Origin: DASYLJ01 sp964404165
Lineage (GTDB): Bacteria; Desulfobacterota; Binatia; DP-6
DNA: 64,000 bases
Direction of reading: 5' to 3'
Assembly (NCBI GenBank): GCA_964404165.1
Contig: CAYOIZ010000026.1
Location: 21,895-85,894, forward strand
Positions 46,072 to 54,432 of this stretch are shown one piece after another. Position numbers and translations under genes: made by a program. The stretch's first letter is position 1. Each line of letters begins with the position of its first letter. Under the pieces are notes generated by a model. It had not been told where the DNA came from. It made no database searches and saw only the letters and a program-made list of their open reading frames with translations.

Positions 46072-46849
46072 GCGGGGTGTCACCGCGCCGCGCTTCTCCG
46101 TCGTGGTCCCGGTCTTCAACGAGGCCGTCTCCCTGCCCGGCCTCGCCGACGAGCTGCGCGACGTCATGGGGGCGATGCCCGGCGGCTACGAGTGCATCCT
46201 GGTGGACGACGGCAGCAGCGACGGTACCGCGGCGGTGATCGACGGCCTGACTGGCGCCCCCGGCTCGCCGTTCCGGGGCATTCGATTCGCACGCAACCGG
46301 GGACAGGCAGCGGCCCTGTATGCGGGCCTCCATGAGGCCGTCGGCAGCCTCGTCATCGTGCTCGACGGCGACGGCCAGAACCGGCCCCAGGACATCCCGC
46401 GCATGGTCGACGAGCTGCTGCGCCGCGATCTCGATCTCGTGTGCGGCATCCGCGTCGGGCGCGACGACTCCTGGCTGCGACGCTCCATGTCCCGCGTCGC
46501 CAACGGCGTGCGCTCGCGCTTCCTGCACGACCACGTGCAGGACTCGGGCTGCGCGCTGAAGGCCATGCGACGGCCCGTCATCGCCGCCCTGCCGCCCATC
46601 CGCACGCTGTACTCGTTCATCCCGGCGTTCGCGGCCCAGGCCGGCTTCGTCGTCGGCGAGTGTCCGGTGGGGCATCGGGCCCGTCAGGGGGGAACGTCGA
46701 GCTACGGCCTGCGCGCGTTTCTCTGGCGCCCGATGATCGACATGCTGGGCGTGCGCTGGTACGGGGCGCGCTCGGTGCTCGAGCGCGACGACCTGATGGC
46801 GCGCGACGAAGGCGCGTCAGCCCCGCGGCGAGCTCGCCGCGACGCGTAG
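46064..46849 (+). CDS. GT2 glycosyltransferase, dolichol/polyprenyl-phosphate sugar synthase-like
   Basis: 261 residues. GT-A fold with FSVVVPVFNEAVSLPGLADE, the nucleotide-binding ILVDDGSSDGT, RNRGQAAALYAGLHEA and the DXD-containing VLDGDGQNRPQDIP; QDSGCALKAMRR and SSYGLRAFLWR are also typical of ArnC/DPM1-type enzymes. It would load a sugar on undecaprenyl phosphate for the two GT39 enzymes. ArnC-like proteins normally end in two membrane helices; these are absent here, so the enzyme is probably peripheral. A perfect 16-bp palindrome lies near its 3' end (46825-46840). Confidence 0.88.
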   Translation: MTERGVTAPRFSVVVPVFNEAVSLPGLADELRDVMGAMPGGYECILVDDGSSDGTAAVIDGLTGAPGSPFRGIRFARNRGQAAALYAGLHEAVGSLVIVLDGDGQNRPQDIPRMVDELLRRDLDLVCGIRVGRDDSWLRRSMSRVANGVRSRFLHDHVQDSGCALKAMRRPVIAALPPIRTLYSFIPAFAAQAGFVVGECPVGHRARQGGTSSYGLRAFLWRPMIDMLGVRWYGARSVLERDDLMARDEGASAPRRARRDA

Positions 46850-46892
46850 CCGGACGAGTCGGGCGTCGGGTCCCCTGCACCCGAAAGGGCGC

Positions 46893-47813
46893 TCAGGCAT
46901 CGGGAGGACGAAACAGGTCGCGCCAGCGACGCTCGGAGAAGTCTGCCGGGGTCGTCGTCATGACGAAATCGAGCAGCACCTCGACGAAGCGGTCCGGCGC
47001 CTCACAGTGCGGGTAGTGGCCGACGCCCTCGAAGACCTCGAGCCGGCTCCCCGGAATGGCCTGATGGGCCGCGATGCCGTGATCGACCGGGATGAACGGG
47101 TCCTCGGCGCCCCAGATGATCAGCGTGGGCAGCTCGGCCGACAGGTAGAGCCGATTGGTGGCACTCACGGCCTGCCCGCCGACGTCGACGACGGCGCGGA
47201 GCGTGCGGAAGAACGCCGAGCGCGCATCGGCGTCGGCCAGCGACGCATAGCTTCGCCACATCTCCCGGCCGGCGGGCGTGGCGCGGAGGCCTCCTCGATG
47301 CAACCACTCGGCGACCTGGGTCGTCGCGGCGCGCACCCCGGGGTTGCAGGCGACCGCGAACACCTGCTCGGCGCCCGTCGTGGTCAGTGCGCGGAGGAGC
47401 CAGTGGACCTCGCGGCCGAGGCCGCCACTGTTCACGAGCACCAGGCGCTCGCAGCGCTCGGGGTGCTGGTAGGAAAGCTGCATCACGATGCCGCCGCCGA
47501 GCGATTGGCCGACGAACGTCGCCCGATCGAGCCCGAGGGCGTTCAGCAGGTCGCGGAGGACGGCCGCATGGGCGCCGAGCGAATACTCGCCGCGGGGCTT
47601 CGCCGACTCCCCATGTCCCAGCAGATCGGGAGCGACGACGGTGAACCGCTCCGCCAGCCTCGGCAGGACGTGGTTCCAGGTCATGGAGCTTCCCGCCATG
47701 CCGTGCACGAGCAGCAGGACGGGCCCCTCACCGGCCCTGCGGTACACCACGTCGTGGCCGTTGAGCGCCACGACCCGGGGAGCGATGGGGGAAGGTTCGG
47801 GGTACGAATTCAC
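46893..47813 (-). CDS. Alpha/beta hydrolase
   Basis: 306 residues from GTG 47813, overlapping the desaturase stop as GTGA (47810-47813). Typical hydrolase fold: LLVHGMAGSSMTWNHVLPRL (oxyanion), DLLGHGESAKP, nucleophile Ser in FVGQSLGGGIVMQLSY, acid in IIWGAEDPFIP and catalytic His in GVGHYPHCEAPD. Similar to meta-cleavage hydrolases and esterases with a cap domain; the substrate is unknown. Translational coupling to the desaturase suggests a lipid-related ester or acyl substrate. Confidence 0.88.
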   Translation of the reverse strand: MNSYPEPSPIAPRVVALNGHDVVYRRAGEGPVLLLVHGMAGSSMTWNHVLPRLAERFTVVAPDLLGHGESAKPRGEYSLGAHAAVLRDLLNALGLDRATFVGQSLGGGIVMQLSYQHPERCERLVLVNSGGLGREVHWLLRALTTTGAEQVFAVACNPGVRAATTQVAEWLHRGGLRATPAGREMWRSYASLADADARSAFFRTLRAVVDVGGQAVSATNRLYLSAELPTLIIWGAEDPFIPVDHGIAAHQAIPGSRLEVFEGVGHYPHCEAPDRFVEVLLDFVMTTTPADFSERRWRDLFRPPDA

Positions 47814-48727
47814 GAGACGCGTCGCGAGGGTACGCGATCGGGCGCGGGCGTGCGACACCCCGCGGCCGTCGCCGCCCACGACACCGGTGGCTCGCGAACG
47901 TTCCACACCAGCCCGAGCCGAGCGAGCAACAGAATCGTGTAGTAGCTGGCGTCCACCTCCCACCAGCACGATCCCTGTCGCGCCGAGCTCATGTAATGGT
48001 GGTGGTTGTTGTGCCACCCCTCGCCGAGGGTGAGCACGGCGAGGGCCGCATTGTTGCGTGAGTGATCGGGGGTGTTCCAGCGGCGTGATCCCCAGACGTG
48101 CGCCAGCGAATTGATCGAGAACGTCGCGTGGGCCACGGCGATCGTGCTGACGACGAAGCCCCACACGACGCCAGCCATTCCCGCGAGGGCGAAACATCCG
48201 GCCGCATAGGCGAGCAGCGGCAGATAGCTGTGGCGATCGAGGAAGCGAAGCTCCGGAAAGCGGGTCAGGTCCCGGACGTTGGAGAGGTCCGCGCCATCGT
48301 GCCGTCCGTCGAAGACCCAGCCGACGTGGGCATGCCAGAAACCGCTGACGACCGGGGAGTGCGGGTCGTCGGGCGTATCGGCGAATTTGTGGTGCCGTCG
48401 GTGCCAGCTCGCCCACCAGAGCGGCCCCTGCTGCATCGCCGTGGCCCCGACCAGCGCGAGCACGAACTGGAAGGCCCGACTCGTCCGAAACGCATGGTGG
48501 GAGAAGTACCGATGGTACCCTGCCGTGATCGCCCACATCCGCAGCAGGTAGCTTCCGACCGCCAGGGTCACGAGGGACCAGGTCGGCGGGTACACGACCA
48601 CGAGGCCACACGCGAGATGCACCATGACGAAGGGGACGCTCGACAGCAGCTGCCGCGTGCGCGTCGTCGTCGGTGTCGTGCCGACCGCCGCGGCCAGCGG
48701 CATGGGTCGGCCGGTGCGGAGGTGCAT
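47810..48727 (-). CDS. Membrane fatty-acid (acyl-CoA delta-9 type) desaturase
   Basis: 305 residues from ATG 48727; an in-frame GTG at 48841 gives a longer form with a basic N-terminus of low coding quality. Three histidine boxes: HRYFSHH, HRRHH and HNNHHH, as in class I acyl-CoA desaturases, with four membrane helices between them and the usual GPLWWASWHRRHH and NSLAHVWGSR. It uses O2 and an electron donor to form a double bond in acyl chains, which points to aerobic growth. The 150-bp gap upstream shows no clear promoter. Confidence 0.93.
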   Translation of the reverse strand: MHLRTGRPMPLAAAVGTTPTTTRTRQLLSSVPFVMVHLACGLVVVYPPTWSLVTLAVGSYLLRMWAITAGYHRYFSHHAFRTSRAFQFVLALVGATAMQQGPLWWASWHRRHHKFADTPDDPHSPVVSGFWHAHVGWVFDGRHDGADLSNVRDLTRFPELRFLDRHSYLPLLAYAAGCFALAGMAGVVWGFVVSTIAVAHATFSINSLAHVWGSRRWNTPDHSRNNAALAVLTLGEGWHNNHHHYMSSARQGSCWWEVDASYYTILLLARLGLVWNVREPPVSWAATAAGCRTPAPDRVPSRRVS

Positions 48728-48877
48728 GCATGGACCGTGGCAAGAGTCATGCCGCACACGCTTCGTGTCGCCGCTCACGCGCCACACGGCGCGCACCGCG
48801 GCGTCCACGACTGGGCGTCGCAGGCGTGAGAACCGCGCCACCGACGCCCTCCCACCTTTGGGGCGCGACCCGCGACG

Positions 48878-49633
48878 TCAGGCTCGCGGACGGCTCGCCG
48901 CGAAGCGCAGCCGCACGTAGTCGGCGGTCCACTGCCCGTCCGCGTCGCACAGCCGCGGGCGGAGCAGCTCCTGCACTTCGGCGAGGAACGCCGGCCGGTC
49001 GCCAGCGGACATGGCCGCCGTGAACGGCTCCGCGAAGGTCTCGAGCCACGCGGTCATTTCCCCCGGCAGCGGCGTCGGTCGTGGGATGAGCGCGATCGAG
49101 GTCACGACGAAGCCGCGCGCCTCGAGCCGGGCGCGGTAGTCGGCGACGGTCGGGAAGTACCAGGGGTTGGCAGCGCGACCGTCGAGCCCCCGCCGCGCGA
49201 GCGCCGTCTCCAGCGCCGCCACGATCTGCGCCACACAGCCGTCGCCGCCGAATTCGGCGACGAAGCGGCCGCCGGGCCGGAGCGCGCGCCAGACCCCGGC
49301 GATGACGGCGTCGGGGTCGCGCATCCAGTGCAGGGCCGCGTTGCTGAAGACGGCGTCGAACCCGCCGTCGAAGGTGAGCGCCTGGCCGTCCGCGACGTGC
49401 GCGTCGAGGCCGCGGGCACGCGCCGCCTCGATCTGCGCCGCGCTGCCGTCGACGCCGACCACACGGCAACCGACGGCGACGAGGCGCTCCGTCAGGGCAC
49501 CGTCGCCGCAGCCGAGGTCGAGGATGCGCTCGCCGGGCAGCGGCGCGAGCAGCTCGACCACGGGCGCCCCGAGGTCGGCGACGAAGCGCGCATTGCGGGC
49601 GTAGCGTTCAGGGTCCCAGGTCTGCTCGGCCAT
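48878..49633 (-). CDS. Class I SAM-dependent methyltransferase
   Basis: 251 residues from ATG 49633. Motif I is ILDLGCGDGALTERL, the acidic tip VVGVDGSAAQIEAARARG, then FDAVFSNAALHWMRDPDAVI and ALRPGGRFVAEFGG. FSNAALHWM and the C-terminal part are close to trans-aconitate 2-methyltransferase and related small-molecule methyltransferases, but the substrate cannot be fixed. It is a separate gene with 115 bp to the STN-domain gene upstream. Confidence 0.88.
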   Translation of the reverse strand: MAEQTWDPERYARNARFVADLGAPVVELLAPLPGERILDLGCGDGALTERLVAVGCRVVGVDGSAAQIEAARARGLDAHVADGQALTFDGGFDAVFSNAALHWMRDPDAVIAGVWRALRPGGRFVAEFGGDGCVAQIVAALETALARRGLDGRAANPWYFPTVADYRARLEARGFVVTSIALIPRPTPLPGEMTAWLETFAEPFTAAMSAGDRPAFLAEVQELLRPRLCDADGQWTADYVRLRFAASRPRA

Positions 49634-49748
49634 GGGCGTCCAACTAACCTCCGCGTTCGGCGCCGACAAGTCCGCCCTGATCGTCGGCGGCCGGGGCCGT
49701 CCTCGCCGACGGGAACGTGCTCGCCACGGGGTCGCGCCCGGACTTCCC

Positions 49749-50465
49749 TCACCCAACCCGGCTGGCCGTGATCGGGCGCCGGAGCTGCTGCATGAGCCGG
49801 GTGGCCTTCGCGCGCAGCGCGAACGATCGCGCGGCACCGACCATCCCTGACGCCACCTCCGCGGCACGCGCACCCGCCTGCGCTCGAAACAACGCGGCGA
49901 GCGCCGTGTCATCCATCGCGACGAACGCATCGCGCAGAGCGACGTCGCTCTCGATCGTGGTGACGATCAACCGGATGGCCGCGCCGCGGACTGCGGCCTC
50001 GGGTTGTCGCGCGGCCGCGTCGAAGAGGCGGGTCAACGGGACCTGGCTCCGCCCGAGGGCGGCCCGCAGCGGCCCGGTGAGCGGCACCGACCGATGCAGA
50101 TTCGGCGGCCGGCCCGGGCGATTCGGGGCCTTGCCCGGCTCCACCGGCATGCCGCGCAACGCGATGACGAGGAGCCGGCCATCCGGACCGAACCGCAGCG
50201 TGAAGTTCTGGCGGCCGAGCAGGCGGTCGATGGCACGGTCGATCGGAAGGTCATCAAAACGCTTGGTGACGTCGCGTGGCTCGAGAATGTCGCCGCGGAT
50301 GGTGGCGCCGGTTTCCGCCGCCAGCGCGGCCAGGACGTCACTCAGCGGCACCTGCTCGAGATGCACGCTCAAGTGCCCTTCGGCGTAGTGCATCGCCAGG
50401 CGTTCGCCAGCGCCGGCGAGGCCACCCGCCATGAGGAACGTTCCGAGCAGGCATGGCCACCTCAT
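49749..50465 (-). CDS. Exported STN-like domain protein
   Basis: 238 residues with a signal peptide (MRWPCLLGTFLMAGGLAGAG). Residues ~28-105 look like a secretin/TonB short N-terminal (STN) domain: VHLEQVPLSDVLAALAAETG, FDDLPIDRAIDRLLGRQNFT and LLVIALRGM. In secretins and FecA-like receptors this domain contacts periplasmic partners, but here no barrel or secretin follows. The remaining 130 residues are Ala-rich and helical. Function unknown; an isolated STN protein may be an adaptor. Confidence 0.75.
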   Translation of the reverse strand: MRWPCLLGTFLMAGGLAGAGERLAMHYAEGHLSVHLEQVPLSDVLAALAAETGATIRGDILEPRDVTKRFDDLPIDRAIDRLLGRQNFTLRFGPDGRLLVIALRGMPVEPGKAPNRPGRPPNLHRSVPLTGPLRAALGRSQVPLTRLFDAAARQPEAAVRGAAIRLIVTTIESDVALRDAFVAMDDTALAALFRAQAGARAAEVASGMVGAARSFALRAKATRLMQQLRRPITASRVG

Positions 50466-50505
50466 GCCATTCGACCGTAGCGACCGTCGCCGTCGCCGGC
50501 AACCC

Positions 50506-51342
50506 TCACGGTCCGGGACGTTCGGCCTCGAGCACGATCAGCGCGCGTTGGTACACGACCCGCCGCGGCAACCCGTGGCGCTCCGCGATCGCCGCGCTCA
50601 GCTCGCGCACCCGCATCCCCGCTCCATGCGCCGCGCGGATCTCGTCATCCAGCGACGCCGCGTCGGCCGGCCCTGACCGCTCCGGCGCACCCGCCACCAC
50701 CACCGTCACCTCGCCGAGCACCCCGTCGCGCACCCGATCGCGCAACACCGGCAGGGTGCCGCGCATCAGCTCCTCATGGAGCTTCGTCAGCTCGCGCCCG
50801 ATCACCGTCTCGCGCTCGCCGAGCACGTCGGCCGCCGCCTCGAGAAAGGCCACCAGCCGTCGCCCCGTCTCGAGGAACACCATCGCGCGCGGCTCCTGCG
50901 CGAGCGCCTCCAGCCGCTTCCGTCGCGCCGCATCGCGCGGCGGCAGGAAGCCCTCGAACGCGAAACGGTCGACGGCGAGCCCCGACACCGACACCAGCGT
51001 CACCACCGACGACGCCCCCGGGATCGGCACCACCGGCACACCCGCCGCCACCGCCGCGCGCACGAGGTGATACCCCGGATCGGCGACGCCGGGCGTCCCC
51101 GCGTCGCTCACCAGCGCGATCCGTTTCCCGGCCACCATCTGCGCCACGAGGCGCGGCGCCTTGTCGCGTTCGACGGCGTCGTAGTAGCTCGTCAGCGGAC
51201 GGTCGATGCCGTGGTGCCGCAGCAGGATGCGGGTGCGGCGCGTGTCCTCGGCCGCGATGACGTCGACCTCGCGCAGCACGCGCAGTGCGCGCAGGGTGAC
51301 GTCCTCGAGGTTGCCGATGGGCGTGGCGACGACGTACAGCAC
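50506..51342 (-). CDS. rsmI: 16S rRNA (cytidine1402-2'-O)-methyltransferase
   Basis: 278 residues from GTG 51342. YraL/RsmI sequence: LYVVATPIGNLEDVTLRALR, IAAEDTRRTRILLRHHGI, ALVSDAGTPGVADPGYHLV, PIPGASSVVTLVSVSGL and FEGFLPPRDAARRKRL. It methylates the 2'-O of C1402 in the ribosomal decoding centre. It is 16 bp downstream of nuoN in the same direction and may be the tail gene of the nuoJKLMN transcript, an unusual partnership that is probably only positional. Confidence 0.95.
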   Translation of the reverse strand: MLYVVATPIGNLEDVTLRALRVLREVDVIAAEDTRRTRILLRHHGIDRPLTSYYDAVERDKAPRLVAQMVAGKRIALVSDAGTPGVADPGYHLVRAAVAAGVPVVPIPGASSVVTLVSVSGLAVDRFAFEGFLPPRDAARRKRLEALAQEPRAMVFLETGRRLVAFLEAAADVLGERETVIGRELTKLHEELMRGTLPVLRDRVRDGVLGEVTVVVAGAPERSGPADAASLDDEIRAAHGAGMRVRELSAAIAERHGLPRRVVYQRALIVLEAERPGP

Positions 51343-51358
51343 GCCGCCCGGCGTGGTG

Positions 51359-52867
51359 TCACCCGCCGAAGACGCGGCCCGCGCCCTCGACGGTCCGCAG
51401 GAGCCAGCCGAACTGCACCACCAGGAACACGGTGGCGAACGACAGCACGCTCACCACGCCGAGGTCGCCGACGCCGAAACGCAGCACGGGATCGCCGGCC
51501 TGCGGCTGGTCGAGGAACATCATCTTCACGATGCGCGCGTAGTAGTAGAGGGACACCACGCTGTTCAGCACCGCGATCAGCACCAGCGTGTACATCCCGC
51601 CCTCGATGCCGGCGGCGAAGATGTAGAACTTGCCGATGAAGCCCGCGAGCGGCGGCAGGCCGGCCAGCGAGAACAGGAAGATGGCCAGCATCACGGCCGG
51701 CCACGCCCCGCCGCGCCAGGCGAGGCCGCGGTAGGCGTCCATGTCCTCCCGGCCGCTCTGGTTCGTCACCAGCATGACGACGACGAACGCACCCAGGTTC
51801 ATGAGGTAGTACGTCGCCAGGTAGAGCAGCACCGCCGCCACGCCGGCGTCGCGGAAGACCACCACGCCGAGCAGCGCGTAGCCGGCGTGCGAGATCGACG
51901 AGTACGCCAGCAGCCGCTTCATGTTGGTCTGGCTCATGGCGGCGAGGTTGCCGAGCGTCATGGTGAGCGCCGACAGCACCGACAGCAGCTGCACCAGCGG
52001 CACGCTGGCCACGATGGGCGACGGCCCCGACGCGGTGACGCCGAAGTGCAGGAAGCGCAGCAGCATGGCGAAGCCGGCCGCCTTCGAGCCGATGGCGAGG
52101 AACGCCGTCACCGGCAGCGGCGCGCCGGTGTAGACGTCGGGCGCCCACATGTGGAACGGCACCGCCGCGATCTTGTAGCCGAAGCCGGCGAGCACCAGCA
52201 GCATGGCGACGAAGAAGGCGCCGCGGCTGGCCTCGGACAGGTTCGCCACGCCGGTGGCGATGCCGGCGTAGTCCATCGACCCGGTCAGGCCGAAGATCCA
52301 GCTCATGCCGTAGATCATGGCCCCCGATGCGACGCCGCCGTAGATCAGGTACTTGAGCGCCGCCTCGCCCGAGCGCCGGTTGTGCTTCAGGAATCCCGTC
52401 AGCACGTACGACGTGAGGCTCACGAACTCGAGCGCCAGGTAGGCCATCAGGAGATTGCCGGCCGACGCCATCAGGAACATGCCGATGCCGCTGCCGAGCA
52501 GCACGGTGAAGTACTCGCCCTCGTTCGGCCGCCCGCGCACGTCGTTCGAGCGCAGCGACATCCACACCGCCGCCACCAGCGACAGCCCGAGCAGCAGCTT
52601 GAAGAAGACGCTGAAGGCGTCGAGCACGATCATGCGCCCGAAGAGCCACGTCTGCGGCACGCCGGCGAGGAGGCCGTCGGGTCCGACGACGCCGGGCATG
52701 CGGAACGTCAGGACGAGCGCCGCGGCGGCACCGACGAACGCCACGGTGCCGGGCCACTCGCCGCCACCGCTCCGGCTGCGCGCCAGGTCGACGAAGATCA
52801 CGACCAGCAGCGCCGCCGAGAGCACCAGCTCGGGCAGGAAGAGCGGCAGGCTCTCGAGGGTTCCCAT
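51359..52867 (-). CDS. nuoN: NADH-quinone oxidoreductase subunit N
   Basis: 502 residues, about 14 membrane helices. Antiporter-like subunit of complex I: LLMAYLALEFVSLTSYVLTG, HNRRSGEAALKYLIYGGVAS, KIAAVPFHMWAPDVYTGAPL (conserved Lys and Pro) and LAAMSQTNMKRLLAYSSISH. It contributes one proton channel of the membrane arm. It follows nuoM by 6 bp and is last of the nuo genes here. Confidence 0.97.
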   Translation of the reverse strand: MGTLESLPLFLPELVLSAALLVVIFVDLARSRSGGGEWPGTVAFVGAAAALVLTFRMPGVVGPDGLLAGVPQTWLFGRMIVLDAFSVFFKLLLGLSLVAAVWMSLRSNDVRGRPNEGEYFTVLLGSGIGMFLMASAGNLLMAYLALEFVSLTSYVLTGFLKHNRRSGEAALKYLIYGGVASGAMIYGMSWIFGLTGSMDYAGIATGVANLSEASRGAFFVAMLLVLAGFGYKIAAVPFHMWAPDVYTGAPLPVTAFLAIGSKAAGFAMLLRFLHFGVTASGPSPIVASVPLVQLLSVLSALTMTLGNLAAMSQTNMKRLLAYSSISHAGYALLGVVVFRDAGVAAVLLYLATYYLMNLGAFVVVMLVTNQSGREDMDAYRGLAWRGGAWPAVMLAIFLFSLAGLPPLAGFIGKFYIFAAGIEGGMYTLVLIAVLNSVVSLYYYARIVKMMFLDQPQAGDPVLRFGVGDLGVVSVLSFATVFLVVQFGWLLRTVEGAGRVFGG

Positions 52868-52873
52868 GCGGCC

Positions 52874-54421
52874 TTAGCGCGCCGACTCGGCCAGCGCGAC
52901 GCGCGACGGGCTGTCGGCGGGCGCCGCCGCCACGACCTTCTCGGCCAGGGCCACCAGGGCGGGGCTCTGCAGCTTCAGGATCGCGAGCGGATAGATGCCG
53001 AGGAAGAGCACGATGATGGCGAGCGGGGCGAGCGTGAACAGCTCGCGACCGTTGATCTCCGCGAGGTCCTTGTACTTCGGGTTCGGCGTGCCGAGGTACA
53101 TGCGCTGCAGCGCCCACAGCATGTAGCCGGCCGTCAGCACCACCGCGCTGGCGGCGATGACCGTGAGCACCGGATACGGCTTCCACGAGCCCATCAGCAC
53201 CAGGACCTCGGAGATGAACGCCGAGAGGCCGGGGATGCCCATGGCGGCGAAGAAGGCGAAGCCCGTCCAGCCGGTGTAGAGCGGTACGATCGACGCCAGG
53301 CCGCCGAAGCCGTTGATGTCGCGATGGTGCGCGCGGTCGTAGACCACGCCCACCAGGAGGAACAGCATGGCGGTGATGGTGCCGTGGTTGAACATCTGCA
53401 GCACCGCGCCGTTGATGCCCTGCGGGGTGAACGCCGCCATGCCGAGCATGACGTAGCCCATGTGGCTGATGCTCGAGTACGCGACCAGCTTCTTGAGGTC
53501 GGTCTGCGCCATGGCGCAGATGGCACCGTAGATGATGTTGAGCGTGCCGAGGGCCGCCAGGAGCCAGAAGGCGACGCTCAACCCACCCCACAGCGGCGCC
53601 AGGGTGGCCGCGGGCAGGATGCCGTAGTTGATGCGCAGGATGCCGTAGGTGCCCATCTTGAGCAGCACGCCGGCCAGGATGACGGAGACGGCCGTGGGCG
53701 CCTCGACGTGCGCGTCGGGCAGCCAGGTGTGGAACGGGAACGCCGGGATCTTGATGGCGAAGCCGATGAAGAGCGCGATCCAGAGCGTCACCTGGATGTG
53801 GAGCGGGATCTTGTCGGCCACCAGCGCGCCGAGCTTGGTCATGTCGAGCGAGTGCGGCTCGGGCGTGAAGTAGAGGTAGAGCAGCGCCACCAGCATCAGC
53901 ACCGAGCCGAGCAGCGTGTAGAGGAAGAACTTGATGGCGGCGTACTCGCGGCGCGGACCGCCCCAGATGCCGATCAGGAAGTACATCGGGAGCAGCATGA
54001 GCTCCCAGAAGACGTAGAAGAGGAAGAAGTCGAGGGCGCAGAACGTCCCCATCATGCCGGTCTCGAGCAGCAGGAAGAGCGCGAAGTAGCCCTTCACCGC
54101 CTTCTCGATGCCGAAGGAGGCGATCATGCAAAGGAACGACAGCAGCGCGGTCAGGATGACCATGGTGACGCTGATGCCGTCGACGCCGACGAAGTACTGG
54201 ATGTTGTACGACTTGATCCAGTCGAAGCGCTGCACGAACTGCGGCTCGAGGTTGGCGGGGTCGAAGTGGTTCAGGATGTAGAGCGCGCACAGCATCGACG
54301 GCACGGTGAAGAGCACCGCCGTCCAGCGGATGAGGCCGTGCTCCCTGGAGGGCATCAGCAGGATGACGAGCGCGCCCAGCAGCGGCGCGAAGGTCATCAC
54401 GGAGAGTACGGAGTCGTCCAT
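52874..54421 (-). CDS. nuoM: NADH-quinone oxidoreductase subunit M
   Basis: 515 residues from ATG 54421, behind GAGGGG. Proton-pumping subunit of complex I with about 14 helices: FFLFYVFWELMLLPMYFLIG (essential Glu), GFAIKIPAFPFHTWLPDAHV (Lys in the channel) and AICAMAQTDLKKLVAYSSIS. The gap to nuoL is 11 bp. The frame is open for longer upstream, but that sequence belongs to nuoL in another frame. Confidence 0.97.
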   Translation of the reverse strand: MDDSVLSVMTFAPLLGALVILLMPSREHGLIRWTAVLFTVPSMLCALYILNHFDPANLEPQFVQRFDWIKSYNIQYFVGVDGISVTMVILTALLSFLCMIASFGIEKAVKGYFALFLLLETGMMGTFCALDFFLFYVFWELMLLPMYFLIGIWGGPRREYAAIKFFLYTLLGSVLMLVALLYLYFTPEPHSLDMTKLGALVADKIPLHIQVTLWIALFIGFAIKIPAFPFHTWLPDAHVEAPTAVSVILAGVLLKMGTYGILRINYGILPAATLAPLWGGLSVAFWLLAALGTLNIIYGAICAMAQTDLKKLVAYSSISHMGYVMLGMAAFTPQGINGAVLQMFNHGTITAMLFLLVGVVYDRAHHRDINGFGGLASIVPLYTGWTGFAFFAAMGIPGLSAFISEVLVLMGSWKPYPVLTVIAASAVVLTAGYMLWALQRMYLGTPNPKYKDLAEINGRELFTLAPLAIIVLFLGIYPLAILKLQSPALVALAEKVVAAAPADSPSRVALAESAR

Positions 54422-54432
54422 CGATTGTCCCC

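Noticed and set aside
46825..46840. Perfect palindrome GCGGCGAGCTCGCCGC as an operator
   Set aside because: Lies in the 3' coding end of the GT2 gene and is readily explained by GC-rich codon use.
46866..46884. Hairpin TCGGGT/ACCCGA between the GT2 and hydrolase genes as terminator
   Set aside because: Six-bp stem with no T-run on either strand; too weak to claim.
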